This document shows, one piece after another, positions 19,660 to 28,960 of a DNA stretch of 64,000 nt. The notes under the pieces are model-generated. The model ran no database searches and was not told the DNA's origin. It saw only the letters and a list, made by a program, of their open reading frames with translations. Each line of letters opens with the position of its first letter. Position 1 is the first letter of the stretch. The stretch spans positions 95,049-159,048 of the forward strand of contig NZ_SHNN01000006.1 of the NCBI RefSeq assembly GCF_026262625.1. The letters run 5' to 3'. This stretch comes from Candidatus Litorirhabdus singularis (lineage in GTDB: Bacteria; Pseudomonadota; Gammaproteobacteria; Pseudomonadales; Halieaceae). Made by a program: the position numbers and the translations under genes.

Positions 19660-20676
19660 ACTCAACATTCTGGCAGTCACATCCACAATAGGTATCACCT
19701 GCTCATACGCCATACGCGTGGGGCCAATAACCCCCAATACGCCCACGGTACCGTCACCATCGCCATAGGGGGCAGTGATGACGCTATAGCCGTCCAACAC
19801 CTGAAAACCAGCCTCGTCACCAATGAATATTTGGATACCATCGGCGCGGGTACAGGTCTCTAGCAGATGCAGCAGGTCCTTCTTGCGTTGAAAAGCAAAA
19901 AACAGCTCCTGCAGCCGGTCCAGTTCCTCGGGTGTGGTGCTGCCGAGTAATTGTGACTCACCGGCCACCACATAGTCTTCTTCGGGCTCATCTTCCACAA
20001 AGGCCTGGCTGGCTAACACCAACGTATCACGCAAATAGCCGTCGATGGAGGCGCGGTCTGCTTCCATCTCAGCCAGTATCTGATGTTTGGCCCGACTCAG
20101 GGGTTGCCCGGCAAAACGCTGATTTAGCAAATTGGCGGCCTGACGTAATTCCTCTTCGGTGTAGGGTCGCTCGGTATGAATAATGCGGTTTTGTACTTCG
20201 CGCTCGTTCACCACCAGAATGACCAGCACCCGGTCTCCCGACAAGGGCAGAAATTCGACCTGACGTAATTGATTAGCCTTTTGCCGCGGCACGGTGACCA
20301 CCCCTGCTTGCGCAGTAATGGAAGACAACAGGCCCGACGCGCTCTGAATCAGCTCCTGCGCCGATTTGTCCGGGTGCAACTCATCACGCATGGCCTGCAC
20401 GGCTTGCGGCCCCAGAGGGCTCACCTGCAACAGTGAATCAACGAAAAAGCGATAGCCGGCAGCCGTAGGAATACGCCCGGACGAGGTATGCGGCGACACC
20501 AGGTAGCCGCGCTCCTCCAAGTCTGACATCACATTGCGCACGGTGGCAGAAGACACGGGCAAGCCGGCCTCCTGCAGCAATGCTTTAGAACCCACGGGCT
20601 GGCCATCCCTAATGTGTCGTTCGATCAGGGTCTTCAGCAGTACTAGCGCGCGGTCATTGAGTTCTTTGGTTGCCAT
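19642..20676 (-). CDS. hrcA: Heat-inducible transcription repressor HrcA
   Basis: 344-residue repressor that normally binds CIRCE operators upstream of groESL and dnaK operons. The N-terminal winged helix includes GSKALLQEAGLPVSSATVRN and MSDLEERGYLVSPHTSSGRI, which is the family signature, followed by the GAF-like domain. HrcA is typical of Gram-positives and some proteobacteria; E. coli lacks it. It sits directly upstream of grpE on the same strand and is divergent from recN with about 90 bases between starts. Confidence 0.95.
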   Translation of the reverse strand: MATKELNDRALVLLKTLIERHIRDGQPVGSKALLQEAGLPVSSATVRNVMSDLEERGYLVSPHTSSGRIPTAAGYRFFVDSLLQVSPLGPQAVQAMRDELHPDKSAQELIQSASGLLSSITAQAGVVTVPRQKANQLRQVEFLPLSGDRVLVILVVNEREVQNRIIHTERPYTEEELRQAANLLNQRFAGQPLSRAKHQILAEMEADRASIDGYLRDTLVLASQAFVEDEPEEDYVVAGESQLLGSTTPEELDRLQELFFAFQRKKDLLHLLETCTRADGIQIFIGDEAGFQVLDGYSVITAPYGDGDGTVGVLGVIGPTRMAYEQVIPIVDVTARMLSSALSR

Positions 20677-20767
20677 ACCCTTGATTCTAACGCCCGCCCG
20701 CCTAAAAAAACCATCCCTTTCGTGCGCGGCAGTACACGTGAGGCCTCAAGTACGGTATAAGATGCCT

Positions 20768-22426
20768 ATGCTCAGTCATCTCACTATTAGTAACTACACC
20801 ATCGTCGACCAACTCGACCTGGAATTTGCCAACGGCATGACGGTAGTCACCGGCGAAACTGGAGCCGGCAAGTCGATTATGCTGGATGCCCTGGGTTTAT
20901 GTCTGGGCGACCGCGCCGACCCCAAGAGCGTGCGTAAAGGTGCCGACCGCGCTGAAGTAAGTGCCAATTTTGATATTCGAGCGCTGGACCCGGCCAAGAG
21001 CTGGCTCACTGAACGGGAACTGGACGCTGGTGATGAATGTATATTGCGCCGCACCGTTACCCGCGAAGGCCGTTCACGGGCTTTCATCAACGGCAAATCC
21101 TGCACCGCACAAGACTGCAGTGAACTGGGCGCCATGCTCATAGATATTCACAGCCAGCACGCCCACCAGTCGCTGCTCCGACGCGATCACCAGCGCCAGC
21201 TACTGGACGACTTTGCCGGCCACGGTAAGGCGGTAGGCGAGCTCGAACAACTGGCGTCAGAATGGCTGCGGCGGCAACGGGAACTGCGCGAACTGAGCGG
21301 TAACCACAACGAACATCACGCCCGCGCTCAACTGCTGGCCTATCAGGTAGAGGAGCTGGAAACCCTCGCCCTGCAACCCGGTGAGTTGAACGAACTGGAA
21401 CAGTCCCAGAAGCAGCTGGCTAATGCCGAACACATACTAGGGTCGAGCCAAGAAGCATTGGAACTGGTAGACACGCAGGAAGACGGCGCCCGCAAAGCAC
21501 TGCAACTGATCAGCGACGGCGGCCTGTTTGGCGACAATATGACCACCGTGCAAGAGCTGCTAGACAGCGCCGCCATCCAGTTGGGCGAAGCTCGCGCCGA
21601 GTTACAGCACTATCTGGACTCCGTACAAATCGACCCGGCCCGGCTGAGTGAGGTAGAGCGGCGACTGGACACTATTTACGAGATTGCCCGTAAGCATCGC
21701 TGCCAGCCGGGACAACTGCCCGAGATCTACCAACAATTGAGCGAAGAACTGGCCGCACTCACCGGCGGCAGCGAACGTATGACCGCGCTGGAAGCCGAGA
21801 TGCAAGAGCTGCAGGCGCAGTATCAATTGGCCGCTGCCAAACTGACCAAATCACGTCTTAAAGCCGCCAAAAAACTGACCACGCAAATCGAAAAACAACT
21901 GGCTGAACTGTCCATGGAGCGCTGTGAGTTTACCGTACAGCTGAACCCTCGCAGCAGCGAAGCGCCTCACCCTCACGGGCAGGAAGACATTGAGTTTTTG
22001 GTCAGCACTAACCCCGGCCAACCCGCTGGAGCACTGGGCAAGATAGCCTCGGGTGGCGAACTGTCGCGTATCAGCCTGGCTATTGCCGTAGTAACAGCCA
22101 GCGCCAGCACCATTCCCAGCATGGTATTTGACGAAGTAGACGTTGGCATTGGCGGCGCCGTCGCTGAAGTTGTGGGACGCCTGCTACGCACCTTGGCCCA
22201 ACGCTCACAGCTACTGTGCGTCACCCACCTGCCACAGGTCGCGGCGCAGGGTCACAACCACATGCAAGTCAGTAAATCTGCCAGCAAAGATTCTGCCAGC
22301 ACCACCCTGCAGACCCTCAATCAAAAAGCCCGCATAGAAGAAATCGCTCGCATGCTAGCCGGCATCGACATTACCGCCCAGGCCAGAGCCAACGCCAAAG
22401 CCATGCTGGCTTCTGCTGACAGCTAA
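20768..22426 (+). CDS. recN: DNA repair protein RecN
   Basis: 552-residue SMC-like ATPase for double-strand-break repair. Walker A is GETGAGKS near residue 33, the middle is a long coiled coil (about 150-350), and the C-terminus has the ABC signature ASGGELSRISLAI and Walker B MVFDEVDVGIGG. The start MLSHLTISNYTIVDQL matches the family; an ATG two codons upstream is also possible, and a longer upstream frame overlaps hrcA and is spurious. No LexA box is obvious in the short hrcA-recN gap. Confidence 0.96.
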   Translation: MLSHLTISNYTIVDQLDLEFANGMTVVTGETGAGKSIMLDALGLCLGDRADPKSVRKGADRAEVSANFDIRALDPAKSWLTERELDAGDECILRRTVTREGRSRAFINGKSCTAQDCSELGAMLIDIHSQHAHQSLLRRDHQRQLLDDFAGHGKAVGELEQLASEWLRRQRELRELSGNHNEHHARAQLLAYQVEELETLALQPGELNELEQSQKQLANAEHILGSSQEALELVDTQEDGARKALQLISDGGLFGDNMTTVQELLDSAAIQLGEARAELQHYLDSVQIDPARLSEVERRLDTIYEIARKHRCQPGQLPEIYQQLSEELAALTGGSERMTALEAEMQELQAQYQLAAAKLTKSRLKAAKKLTTQIEKQLAELSMERCEFTVQLNPRSSEAPHPHGQEDIEFLVSTNPGQPAGALGKIASGGELSRISLAIAVVTASASTIPSMVFDEVDVGIGGAVAEVVGRLLRTLAQRSQLLCVTHLPQVAAQGHNHMQVSKSASKDSASTTLQTLNQKARIEEIARMLAGIDITAQARANAKAMLASADS

Positions 22427-22430
22427 CCCC

Positions 22431-22487
22431 GGTCGATTAAAATCGACCCCACAGATAACTCACCTGTAGGGCAGAATTCATTCTGCC
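22431..22487. repeat. Pair of 18-nt palindromes after recN
   Basis: The first palindrome is GGTCGATT-AA-AATCGACC (22431-22448) and the second is GGCAGAAT-TC-ATTCTGCC (22470-22487), preceded by TGTAGG. Both have 8-bp arms and a 2-nt loop. The same two-part layout recurs after 59.9 kb, and the first unit with its flank recurs at the end of rnfH. They look like REP-type elements. Confidence 0.75.
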
Positions 22488-22574
22488 AACCCAACCAGCA
22501 GGCACACAACGACGCCCGACAGTTCAGAAGCACCTAAACCGCACCAAAATCTCAATCAGAAGAAAAAAACAGAC

Positions 22575-22985
22575 TTACTTCTTACGAACGTACAACACCA
22601 GCGAATGATCAACCAACTCAAACCCATGCTCTTCCACCAGCTCGCGCTGACGCCGCTCAATAATCGGGTCTAAAAACTCGACAACCTCACCAGACTCCAT
22701 ATCAACCATATGGTCATGATGCTCGCCCTTGGCCAACTCAAACACCGAATGCCCGGTCTCAAAGTTGTGCCGTGTAACCAGCCCCGCTGTCTCAAACTGT
22801 GTCAAAACCCTATAAACGGTCGCTAGACCCACGTCTTCACCAGCGTCCAGCAGTGCGCGATACACATCTTCTGCGCTCATGTGCTGGGAGTTGCTTTCGT
22901 TGCTCTCCAGTAACTGCAGGATTTTCACGCGCGGCAGGGTCACTTTGAGCCCAGCTTTACGTAGTTCCTGATTTTCAGACGTCAT
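22575..22985 (-). CDS. fur: Ferric uptake regulator Fur
   Basis: 136-residue iron-sensing repressor. The winged helix contains AEDVYRALLDAGEDVGLATV and YRVLTQFETAGLV; the metal site has HHDHMVDMESGEVVEF. The two cysteines that bind structural zinc in E. coli Fur (HHDHLICLDCG) are absent, as in the Pseudomonas-type proteins. The start MTSENQELR is standard; a longer upstream frame is not supported. It is divergent from bamE with 77 bases between start codons. Confidence 0.95.
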   Translation of the reverse strand: MTSENQELRKAGLKVTLPRVKILQLLESNESNSQHMSAEDVYRALLDAGEDVGLATVYRVLTQFETAGLVTRHNFETGHSVFELAKGEHHDHMVDMESGEVVEFLDPIIERRQRELVEEHGFELVDHSLVLYVRKK

Positions 22986-23062
22986 GAAGAGCTTCTCAGT
23001 ATTCACACAGGTTGGTCTGCGGTATGATGCCATCCCTGTAGCCCAAGTGGAAGAAAAAGCGC

Positions 23063-23443
23063 GTGCGAATCCTGTTACTCAGCCTGTTATTGATGGCAAT
23101 TACTGCCTGCAGCAACATCGGTTTTCCCGGCGTTTACCGTATCAACGTCGAGCAGGGAAATATCATCACACAAGAGATGATTGACCAGCTCAAGCCAGGT
23201 ATGAACCAACGCCAAGTGCGCTTTATTTTGGGCACCCCGCTGACGGAAGATAGCTTCAACCAGGCACGCTGGGATTATCTGTTTTTAATTCGTAATGGTA
23301 ACGATACCATCGAAGAAGAACGCCTTACCGTGTTTTTTGACGGTGATAAGCTCAGTTACTTCACCGGGACGTACTTGCCCAGTAGTGAGGCTGCGCTGAG
23401 ACAAGCAGCCGCTGCAGAGCGAGCAGCTGAAGAAGAAGATTAA
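23063..23443 (+). CDS. bamE: Outer membrane assembly lipoprotein BamE
   Basis: 126-residue lipoprotein of the BAM complex that folds outer-membrane proteins. The signal peptide ends in a lipobox (MAITACSN), and QLKPGMNQRQVRFILGTPL and RWDYLFLI are family signatures. The C-terminus is an extra Ala/Glu-rich tail (AAAAERAAEEED). The start is GTG with GGAAG about 10 bases upstream. Position between fur/recN and rnfH is the conserved gammaproteobacterial order. Confidence 0.95.
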   Translation: MRILLLSLLLMAITACSNIGFPGVYRINVEQGNIITQEMIDQLKPGMNQRQVRFILGTPLTEDSFNQARWDYLFLIRNGNDTIEEERLTVFFDGDKLSYFTGTYLPSSEAALRQAAAAERAAEEED

Positions 23444-23542
23444 AGCCCTGCGGGGTTTCAGGTAGCCTAATTCTGCTCTACAGAAATATTATCCAAGCCT
23501 ATACCTGCAGGGCCCTCCAACCGATAACCGCCCAATCTGTGG

Positions 23543-23560
23543 GGTCGATTTTAATCGACC
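23543..23560. repeat. 18-nt palindrome overlapping the rnfH stop codon
   Basis: GGTCGATT-TT-AATCGACC, same architecture as the repeats after recN. On the minus strand it reads GGTCGATTAAAATCGACC, and its GTCGATTAA supplies the last two sense codons (Val, Asp) and stop of rnfH. The flank CCCCACAGAT also matches the copy after recN. Confidence 0.8.
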
Positions 23561-23907
23561 GAGGGCTGCTCAGAATCCAGATTGTCTTTCGCGGCACTCT
23601 TAGCTGCAGCACGGGCCTCTTTGGCTTTGGCGGCACGTTCCTTACGCACTTGTTTGGGGTCAGCGATGAGCGGTCGGTAGATTTCCACCCGTTCACCGGC
23701 AAGTACTTTATGGTCGGACTTAATAGCTTTGCCAAAAATACCCAGCGGCAGACCTTCGGTCTCTAAGCCGGGAAACTTCTTTTCAATACCCGAGCGGGCC
23801 ACGACTTCTGCTGCTGTGGTACCAGGCAGCACCTCCAGCATAACGATTTCTTGTTTGTCAGGCAGCGCGTAAGCCACCTCTACCGGAATCTTGTTGGCTT
23901 CTGTCAT
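23551..23907 (-). CDS. rnfH: RnfH family protein (ubiquitin-like fold)
   Basis: 118 residues of the RnfH/UPF0125 family: VEVAYALPDKQEIVMLEVLPG at the N-terminus and LGIFGKAIKSDHKVLAGERVE in the middle, ending in the family signature EIYRPLIADPKQVRKERA. The beta-grasp core is complete. The C-terminal tail (KDNLDSEQPSVD) ends inside a palindromic repeat that supplies the stop. The biochemical role of RnfH is not settled. It follows ratA by 29 bases on the same strand. Confidence 0.92.
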   Translation of the reverse strand: MTEANKIPVEVAYALPDKQEIVMLEVLPGTTAAEVVARSGIEKKFPGLETEGLPLGIFGKAIKSDHKVLAGERVEIYRPLIADPKQVRKERAAKAKEARAAAKSAAKDNLDSEQPSVD

Positions 23908-23936
23908 TTCTCAATCTCCAAACTTGCAGAGCAATA

Positions 23937-24368
23937 TTAACCGTAAATTTGCCGGGCGCGCTTGCCGACCGAATCCACCAGACCGCCGCTGACGGAATCA
24001 AACAGTTTGCCCGCCGCTGCGCCCAGTACAGAATTGTTGAAATAAAACTCCAGCTCCAGGTTCACTTTACAGGCCGTGTCACCCAACTCGATGAACTGCC
24101 ACACGCCAGTAAAGCGTTCAAACGGGCCTTCGAGCAATTCCAGTTCAATGGTGTGATGTGGCTGCAGCGTATTACGCGTAGCAAAGCTTTGACGAATACC
24201 GGCGCGAGCCAGGTCCAGGCGCGCTTCAATGATCCCCGCTTCACTGCGCAGTATCTGCGAACCGACACAGCCATCCATAAATTGCGGGTAAGACTCAATG
24301 TCATTAACTAACGCAAACACCTGCTCAGGGCGATAAGGTAACAGGGCGCTGCGAATAATGGTCGTCAT
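23937..24368 (-). CDS. ratA: RatA/COQ10-like START-domain protein
   Basis: 143 residues with the COQ10/SRPBCC fold: MTTIIRSALLPYRPEQVFAL and VNDIESYPQFMDGCVGSQIL at the start, then GPFERFTGVWQF. The family is called ribosome association toxin RatA in E. coli and ubiquinone-binding COQ10 in eukaryotes; the second role is the better supported in general. The ATG giving MTTIIRS is standard. Location between rnfH and smpB is the conserved order, although an NSS transporter gene has been added between ratA and smpB here. Confidence 0.92.
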   Translation of the reverse strand: MTTIIRSALLPYRPEQVFALVNDIESYPQFMDGCVGSQILRSEAGIIEARLDLARAGIRQSFATRNTLQPHHTIELELLEGPFERFTGVWQFIELGDTACKVNLELEFYFNNSVLGAAAGKLFDSVSGGLVDSVGKRARQIYG

Positions 24369-24387
24369 AGTTGGAATACAGGTTGGA

Positions 24388-25755
24388 TTACAAATTACCG
24401 ATGTAAGCGGCCAACATAATGAACAAAATGACCGGTGGCGCAATATAACGTAAACAGGCGCGCCACAGGAAATAAAAGTCGTTGGACTCGCGGTACAGCT
24501 CCAGTCGCGTAATGTGCCGCGGTAGCGCGTAGCCTGCAAACAAGGTAACTAGCAAAGCACCCAGCGGCAGCAGCCATTCCACCGTTATCACGTCCAGCGA
24601 CTGAAACAGGGTTAACTCCCCCAACCAGTGGGCATGTTGCTGCTGATTAAACGACAAACAACTGGCCCAGGCCAACAACCACACCACGCCTCCGAGCAAT
24701 AGCGCCGCAAACGGCCGTCGCAGCCGCAGGCGTTCCTTGAGCCAGGACATGGGCGGTTCTGCCAGTGCCACCGCCGAGCCCACCGCCACCACTGCTACCA
24801 GCAAGAAGAACAGCAGTCCGTAGGTCTCCCCTTGAGGCATATTGCCAAAGGCATAGGGCAGGCTCACAAACATCAGGCCCGGACCCATGGCTGGCTCCAG
24901 GTTATTGGCAAACACAATGGGAAAGATGGCAATGCCTGCGGCAATAGCGATAAACGTATCCAGCACTGCCACAGCCATGACCGTGCGGCCTATAGGCAAC
25001 TTCTCGGGAGCATAAGCCCCAAAGGCAATGCCAACACCCACGCCCACCCCCAGCGTAAAAAAGGCGTGCCCCATGGCGGTTAGTACCGAGCCGCTATCAA
25101 AATCGTAGCTAACGGAAGAAAACAGAAATTGCCCAGCCTTCTCCATAGCCCCATATTCCAGGCTATAAATAATCAAAACACCCAGCAGCACCAACAGCAG
25201 CGGCACCGCCAGCCAGAACAATACCGCCAGGCCACGGTGAATACCCAGGGCAGAGATGGTGAAGGTGAGCAGTATGAACAGGCTCTGCCAATACACCATG
25301 GGCTCCGGGTCGGCCAGGTGCGAACTAAACACCGCAGCCACTGCCTGTGCACTGGCCGCCGAAAACAGGCCACCATCAAATTTTTGGATATAGGCCAGGG
25401 TCCAGCCACCCACCACCGCATAGTTAGCCAGAATCAGTATGGCGGTCAGCGCCATGAGCCAGCCCATCACCGACCACACCCGCGGCAATTTGGCACGCTC
25501 GCACGCCGCCAACACACTGCTGACGGGGTTGGCGCGGCCATGACTGCCAATCACCACCTCAGCGATCATCACCGGTACCGCCACCATAAACAGGGTGGCC
25601 AGATACACCAGCAAAAACAACGCGCCACCGTTTTCGCCTACCAAATAGGAAAAACGCCAGAGGTTACCGAGGCCGACGGCGGCAGTGGTTAGGCCCAGCA
25701 TAAAAGTGGTTCTACTGGACCATGCGCCGGAAGCGGCGCGAAGTGCAATGCTCAT
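24388..25755 (-). CDS. Sodium-dependent transporter, NSS (SNF) family
   Basis: Membrane protein of 455 residues with about 11-12 transmembrane helices. GAWSSRTTFMLGLTTAAVGL followed by GNLWRFSYLVGENGG is the conserved TM1 Na+/substrate region of the neurotransmitter:sodium symporter family, which takes up amino acids. It ends 19 bases before ratA and starts divergently from smpB with 28 bases between start codons. Start choice: MSIALRAAS fits the family; an ATG six codons upstream is also possible and neither has a good ribosome site. Confidence 0.88.
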   Translation of the reverse strand: MSIALRAASGAWSSRTTFMLGLTTAAVGLGNLWRFSYLVGENGGALFLLVYLATLFMVAVPVMIAEVVIGSHGRANPVSSVLAACERAKLPRVWSVMGWLMALTAILILANYAVVGGWTLAYIQKFDGGLFSAASAQAVAAVFSSHLADPEPMVYWQSLFILLTFTISALGIHRGLAVLFWLAVPLLLVLLGVLIIYSLEYGAMEKAGQFLFSSVSYDFDSGSVLTAMGHAFFTLGVGVGVGIAFGAYAPEKLPIGRTVMAVAVLDTFIAIAAGIAIFPIVFANNLEPAMGPGLMFVSLPYAFGNMPQGETYGLLFFLLVAVVAVGSAVALAEPPMSWLKERLRLRRPFAALLLGGVVWLLAWASCLSFNQQQHAHWLGELTLFQSLDVITVEWLLPLGALLVTLFAGYALPRHITRLELYRESNDFYFLWRACLRYIAPPVILFIMLAAYIGNL

Positions 25756-25783
25756 CGGGTGATTTTGCGGCATAATGCGCGCC

Positions 25784-26266
25784 ATGAGCAAGAAGAAGCC
25801 CAATAACTCTGATAATACTATCGCCCGCAACAAACGCGCGCGGTTTGACTACCACCTGGAAGAGACCTTTGAAGCCGGCATAGAGCTGCGTGGCTGGGAG
25901 GTCAAAAGCCTGCGTATGGGCAAGGCCGACATCAGTGACAGCTACGTGTTTGTGCGCGACGGTCAGGCCTTTCTGCTAGGTGGCAACTTCACCCCGCTGG
26001 ACACGGTGTCTACCCACTACGTGACCGAGCCCGACCGTACCCGCCGTCTACTGCTGCACAAACGGGAGCTCGCCAAGCTACTGGCTGCTACACAGCAGAA
26101 GGGTCTCACCTGCGTGTGCGTGTCGCTGTATTGGAAAGGCCACCTGGTCAAGGCGCAGATTGCCCTGGCCCGTGGCAAGCAAGAGCACGACAAACGTCAA
26201 ACCGACAAAGACCGTGACTGGAGCCGCACCAAACAGAAAATTATGCGTGACGCGGTGAAGCAGTAA
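25784..26266 (+). CDS. smpB: SsrA-binding protein SmpB
   Basis: 160-residue partner of tmRNA in ribosome rescue. IARNKRARFDYHLEETFEAG, IELRGWEVKSLRMGKADIS and the basic tail RDWSRTKQKIMRD are family signatures. The ATG giving MSKKKPNNS is the normal start. In E. coli ssrA lies directly downstream; here it is about 37 kb away near the end of the window. Confidence 0.97.
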   Translation: MSKKKPNNSDNTIARNKRARFDYHLEETFEAGIELRGWEVKSLRMGKADISDSYVFVRDGQAFLLGGNFTPLDTVSTHYVTEPDRTRRLLLHKRELAKLLAATQQKGLTCVCVSLYWKGHLVKAQIALARGKQEHDKRQTDKDRDWSRTKQKIMRDAVKQ

Positions 26267-26269
26267 GCC

Positions 26270-27013
26270 TCAGCTCAGGGAGCTCAAGCCCTTGAGCAAA
26301 ATAGACACTCCCACCAGAAACAGCGCCACCAGCGCCACGCGTCGATAGAAACGCCCGCCGTAACGTTTAAACAGGCTGAAGCCCAGCCTGTCGCCCAGAA
26401 ACATGGCTGGGTAGCCGAGCAAAAACAGCCACAGAGAGTTCAGGCTAACCAAGCCGCCAGCACTAAAAGTAAGCAACGCCACCAGCGACGAAAAGGTGAA
26501 AAATAGAATCATCAGAGCACGGCTAGCGGCCGGGTCAGACTCAGTAGCCATGGCATAAATAATGATGGGTGGTCCGGGAATGGCAAAGGCACCATTCATA
26601 AGCCCGCTGCTGAGCCCGGCACCCAATCTCAGCGCATTCCCGGCCTTGCGTCGGCGCGGATGAAACACACTCAGCGCCAGACACGCAGCTATCACCGCGA
26701 CCCCAATCAACAACATAAAGGTACTGACCGACAATAACACCAGTAACTGGGCACCCAGCACCGTGCCCACAATGGCCGCCAGGAAAAGAGGAATCATAGG
26801 CCGTAGCGGCGTTTTACCCCGATACTGGGGAAAGGTTTGCACCCCCAACGCCAATGACAAACTGGCACTGAGCACCACCGCCTGAGCGGGCGGCAAAAAC
26901 AGGGCAAATCCGGGCACCGCCGCCAGCGCAAAACCAAAGCCGGTGAACGAACGCAGGACCACGGCAACAATCACCACCGCCCATAACGCTGGCCACAGGT
27001 ATAGGTCTATCAG
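26270..27013 (-). CDS. TSUP (TauE/SafE) family membrane transporter, probable CTG start
   Basis: About 247 residues with seven or eight hydrophobic segments; RSFTGFGFALAAVPGFAL and ALSVFHPRRRKAGNALRLGA followed by GLSSGLMNGAFAIPGPPIII are the repeated family motifs. The family exports sulfite, sulfonates or other organic anions. The first ATG/GTG/TTG codon (GTG at 26977) removes the beginning of the first helix. The frame extends upstream as [18 protein letters not shown] to a CTG at 27011-27013. That CTG has AGGAG seven bases upstream and overlaps the TGA of the preceding amidohydrolase gene by CTGA, just like an ATGA junction. I therefore place the start there. Confidence 0.78.
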   Translation of the reverse strand: MIDLYLWPALWAVVIVAVVLRSFTGFGFALAAVPGFALFLPPAQAVVLSASLSLALGVQTFPQYRGKTPLRPMIPLFLAAIVGTVLGAQLLVLLSVSTFMLLIGVAVIAACLALSVFHPRRRKAGNALRLGAGLSSGLMNGAFAIPGPPIIIYAMATESDPAASRALMILFFTFSSLVALLTFSAGGLVSLNSLWLFLLGYPAMFLGDRLGFSLFKRYGGRFYRRVALVALFLVGVSILLKGLSSLS

Positions 27014-28806
27014 GCTGCAGCTCCTGACGAGGCCTGGCCAGCGCGAGATTGCCCCGCACGGTATAACCGCCCAGGCCTGGCCGCAGTCACTGCATCCTGA
27101 TCCACCACCACTTCTCCAGCCACCACCACTGCACGATAGCCGCTAGCGTCCTGCAGCAAGCGCTGACCACCGGCTGGCAGGTCTTGTACCATGCGCGGCG
27201 GGTACAACCGCAGCTTGTCGTAATCAATCACATTGATATTGGCCTTAAGGCCCACCTTGAGCCGACCGCGATCTTCCATGCCGCAGTAATCGGCAATGTC
27301 TGCCGTCAGGCGATGAATCACTTCGGGCAGTTCCAAGCGCGGTCCGCGCTCACGATCACGCGACCAGTAGCTGAGCAAATACGTACTAAAGCTGGAGTCA
27401 CACACCGTACCCACGTGAGCGCCACCATCTGACAGCCCCTGAATAGACAGCGGGTGCTCCATCATCGTCAGCACATTGTCGTAATTCATGCCGGTGTAGT
27501 TATAGATGGGGAAGTACAGCAGCGCCCTACCGTCATCTTCTAACATCAGGTCATAGATCATCGCCAGGGTATCAACGCCGGCTTCCTGCGCCATGTGCAG
27601 CACCGAGGTCTCTTCGGTTTGCTCGTACTCCGGGTTGTCACCCAACAGGAAAGTTTTGGCAGCGACAAAATCCACCGCGGCCAGCAAGGCGTCGGCAATG
27701 GGCGGCACCGGCGTGCCATCACCGGCCATTTTCTCAGACTCTTCGGTCAGCAACTGCGCCCGAAACGCCGGCGCGCGCATGGCGGCCACTCGCTCCGCCA
27801 AAGGCAGCTGACTAATTTTCTTGTAGCTGGGAAAACCAATAAACGGATGAAAGGTGCACTGCAGCCCCACCGTCACACCAATACCGCGCGGCGCTACCTG
27901 CAGACGAATATTCAGACCGTCTTCGCTGAGGTCTTCGGCGCGGGCAATAATGCGCTGCCACTGGTCAGGGGCAAAGTCACGCTGCATTAGCGACAGCGAG
28001 AACGGCCGGCCCTTGGCGGCCTTCGCAAACTGCTCCAGAATTTCAAACTCCACCGGAAACTGGTCGCCCTCACGTTCCAGATTAAAGTCATTCACCGCCT
28101 GCAACACGCCATGACCCAGCCCATCCATAGCACCGGCAATACCGGCCAGCTCTTCGGCGGATGCTTCTGAAGACGGCGTCCACTGGCCATCGGCACTGCG
28201 ATGCACATCAGAACGCCCGGTCGAAAACCCCACTGCTCCGGCTTCCAGCGCCTCACGCGTAAGACGTTGCATCTCGGCGATATCTTCAGCGGTAGCTGAC
28301 TCGTTGTATACGGCGCGCTCACCCATCACATACACACGCAACGGGTCGTGGGTGACCTGCACCGCAAAGTCGATACTGTGAGGCTTGGCGTCCAGCGCAT
28401 CCATGTACTGCGGCAGTGACTCCCAATCCCAGGTAATGCCCTCGGCCAACGCCGCACCTGGAATGTCTTCTACGCCTTCCATAATGCGTACCAAAGTGTC
28501 GCGGTCGTTCTCACGCACCGGCGCAAAGCCAACCCCGCAACTGCCCATCACCACCGTAGTAACGCCGTGGTTAATGCTGGGCGATAGAGTCTCATCCCAG
28601 GACACCTGCCCATCGTAATGAGTGTGCAGGTCAATAAAGCCAGGGGTAACAATGGCGCCCGCGGCATCAATAACCGTCGTCGCACTTGCCTTACAAGGTC
28701 CGATCTCAACGATAACGCCGTCACTGACCGCTACATTGGCTGCAAATGGCGCGCCGCCGTCACCGTCGTATATTTGGCCGTTAATGATTTTCAGGTCGTA
28801 TGCCAT
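27010..28806 (-). CDS. N-acyl-D-amino-acid deacylase family amidohydrolase
   Basis: 598-residue metal-dependent amidohydrolase. [16 protein letters not shown] carries the HxH metal ligands after the opening beta-sandwich ([17 protein letters not shown]), and [17 protein letters not shown] is typical of D-aminoacylases. The C-terminal [15 protein letters not shown] segment ([20 protein letters not shown]) closes the sandwich. The family hydrolyses N-acyl-D-amino acids or dihydropyrimidine-like substrates; the exact one is unknown. A GGAGGG site precedes the ATG. The TSUP gene downstream overlaps it and could export the product. Confidence 0.87.
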   Translation of the reverse strand: MAYDLKIINGQIYDGDGGAPFAANVAVSDGVIVEIGPCKASATTVIDAAGAIVTPGFIDLHTHYDGQVSWDETLSPSINHGVTTVVMGSCGVGFAPVRENDRDTLVRIMEGVEDIPGAALAEGITWDWESLPQYMDALDAKPHSIDFAVQVTHDPLRVYVMGERAVYNESATAEDIAEMQRLTREALEAGAVGFSTGRSDVHRSADGQWTPSSEASAEELAGIAGAMDGLGHGVLQAVNDFNLEREGDQFPVEFEILEQFAKAAKGRPFSLSLMQRDFAPDQWQRIIARAEDLSEDGLNIRLQVAPRGIGVTVGLQCTFHPFIGFPSYKKISQLPLAERVAAMRAPAFRAQLLTEESEKMAGDGTPVPPIADALLAAVDFVAAKTFLLGDNPEYEQTEETSVLHMAQEAGVDTLAMIYDLMLEDDGRALLYFPIYNYTGMNYDNVLTMMEHPLSIQGLSDGGAHVGTVCDSSFSTYLLSYWSRDRERGPRLELPEVIHRLTADIADYCGMEDRGRLKVGLKANINVIDYDKLRLYPPRMVQDLPAGGQRLLQDASGYRAVVVAGEVVVDQDAVTAARPGRLYRAGQSRAGQASSGAAA

Positions 28807-28960
28807 GGTCCAATACCCTCCGCAAATCAGCGGCACATTATTGCATAACAGGGGGAGAAACGGAGTGCTTTACCGTTACTGACCCAATCGCCGATCTAGC
28901 GTATCAGGCACCATGGCGGGAGCGAACTTGGGAGCGATCTTAGAGGGACGATGTGGAACG

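Noticed and set aside
20534..20767. Long N-terminal extension of recN
   Set aside because: It runs antisense through the start of hrcA; RecN proteins start at MLxHLxIxN, as found at 20768.
22986..23062. Fur box in the fur-bamE intergenic region
   Set aside because: No stretch resembling GATAATGATAATCATTATC is visible.
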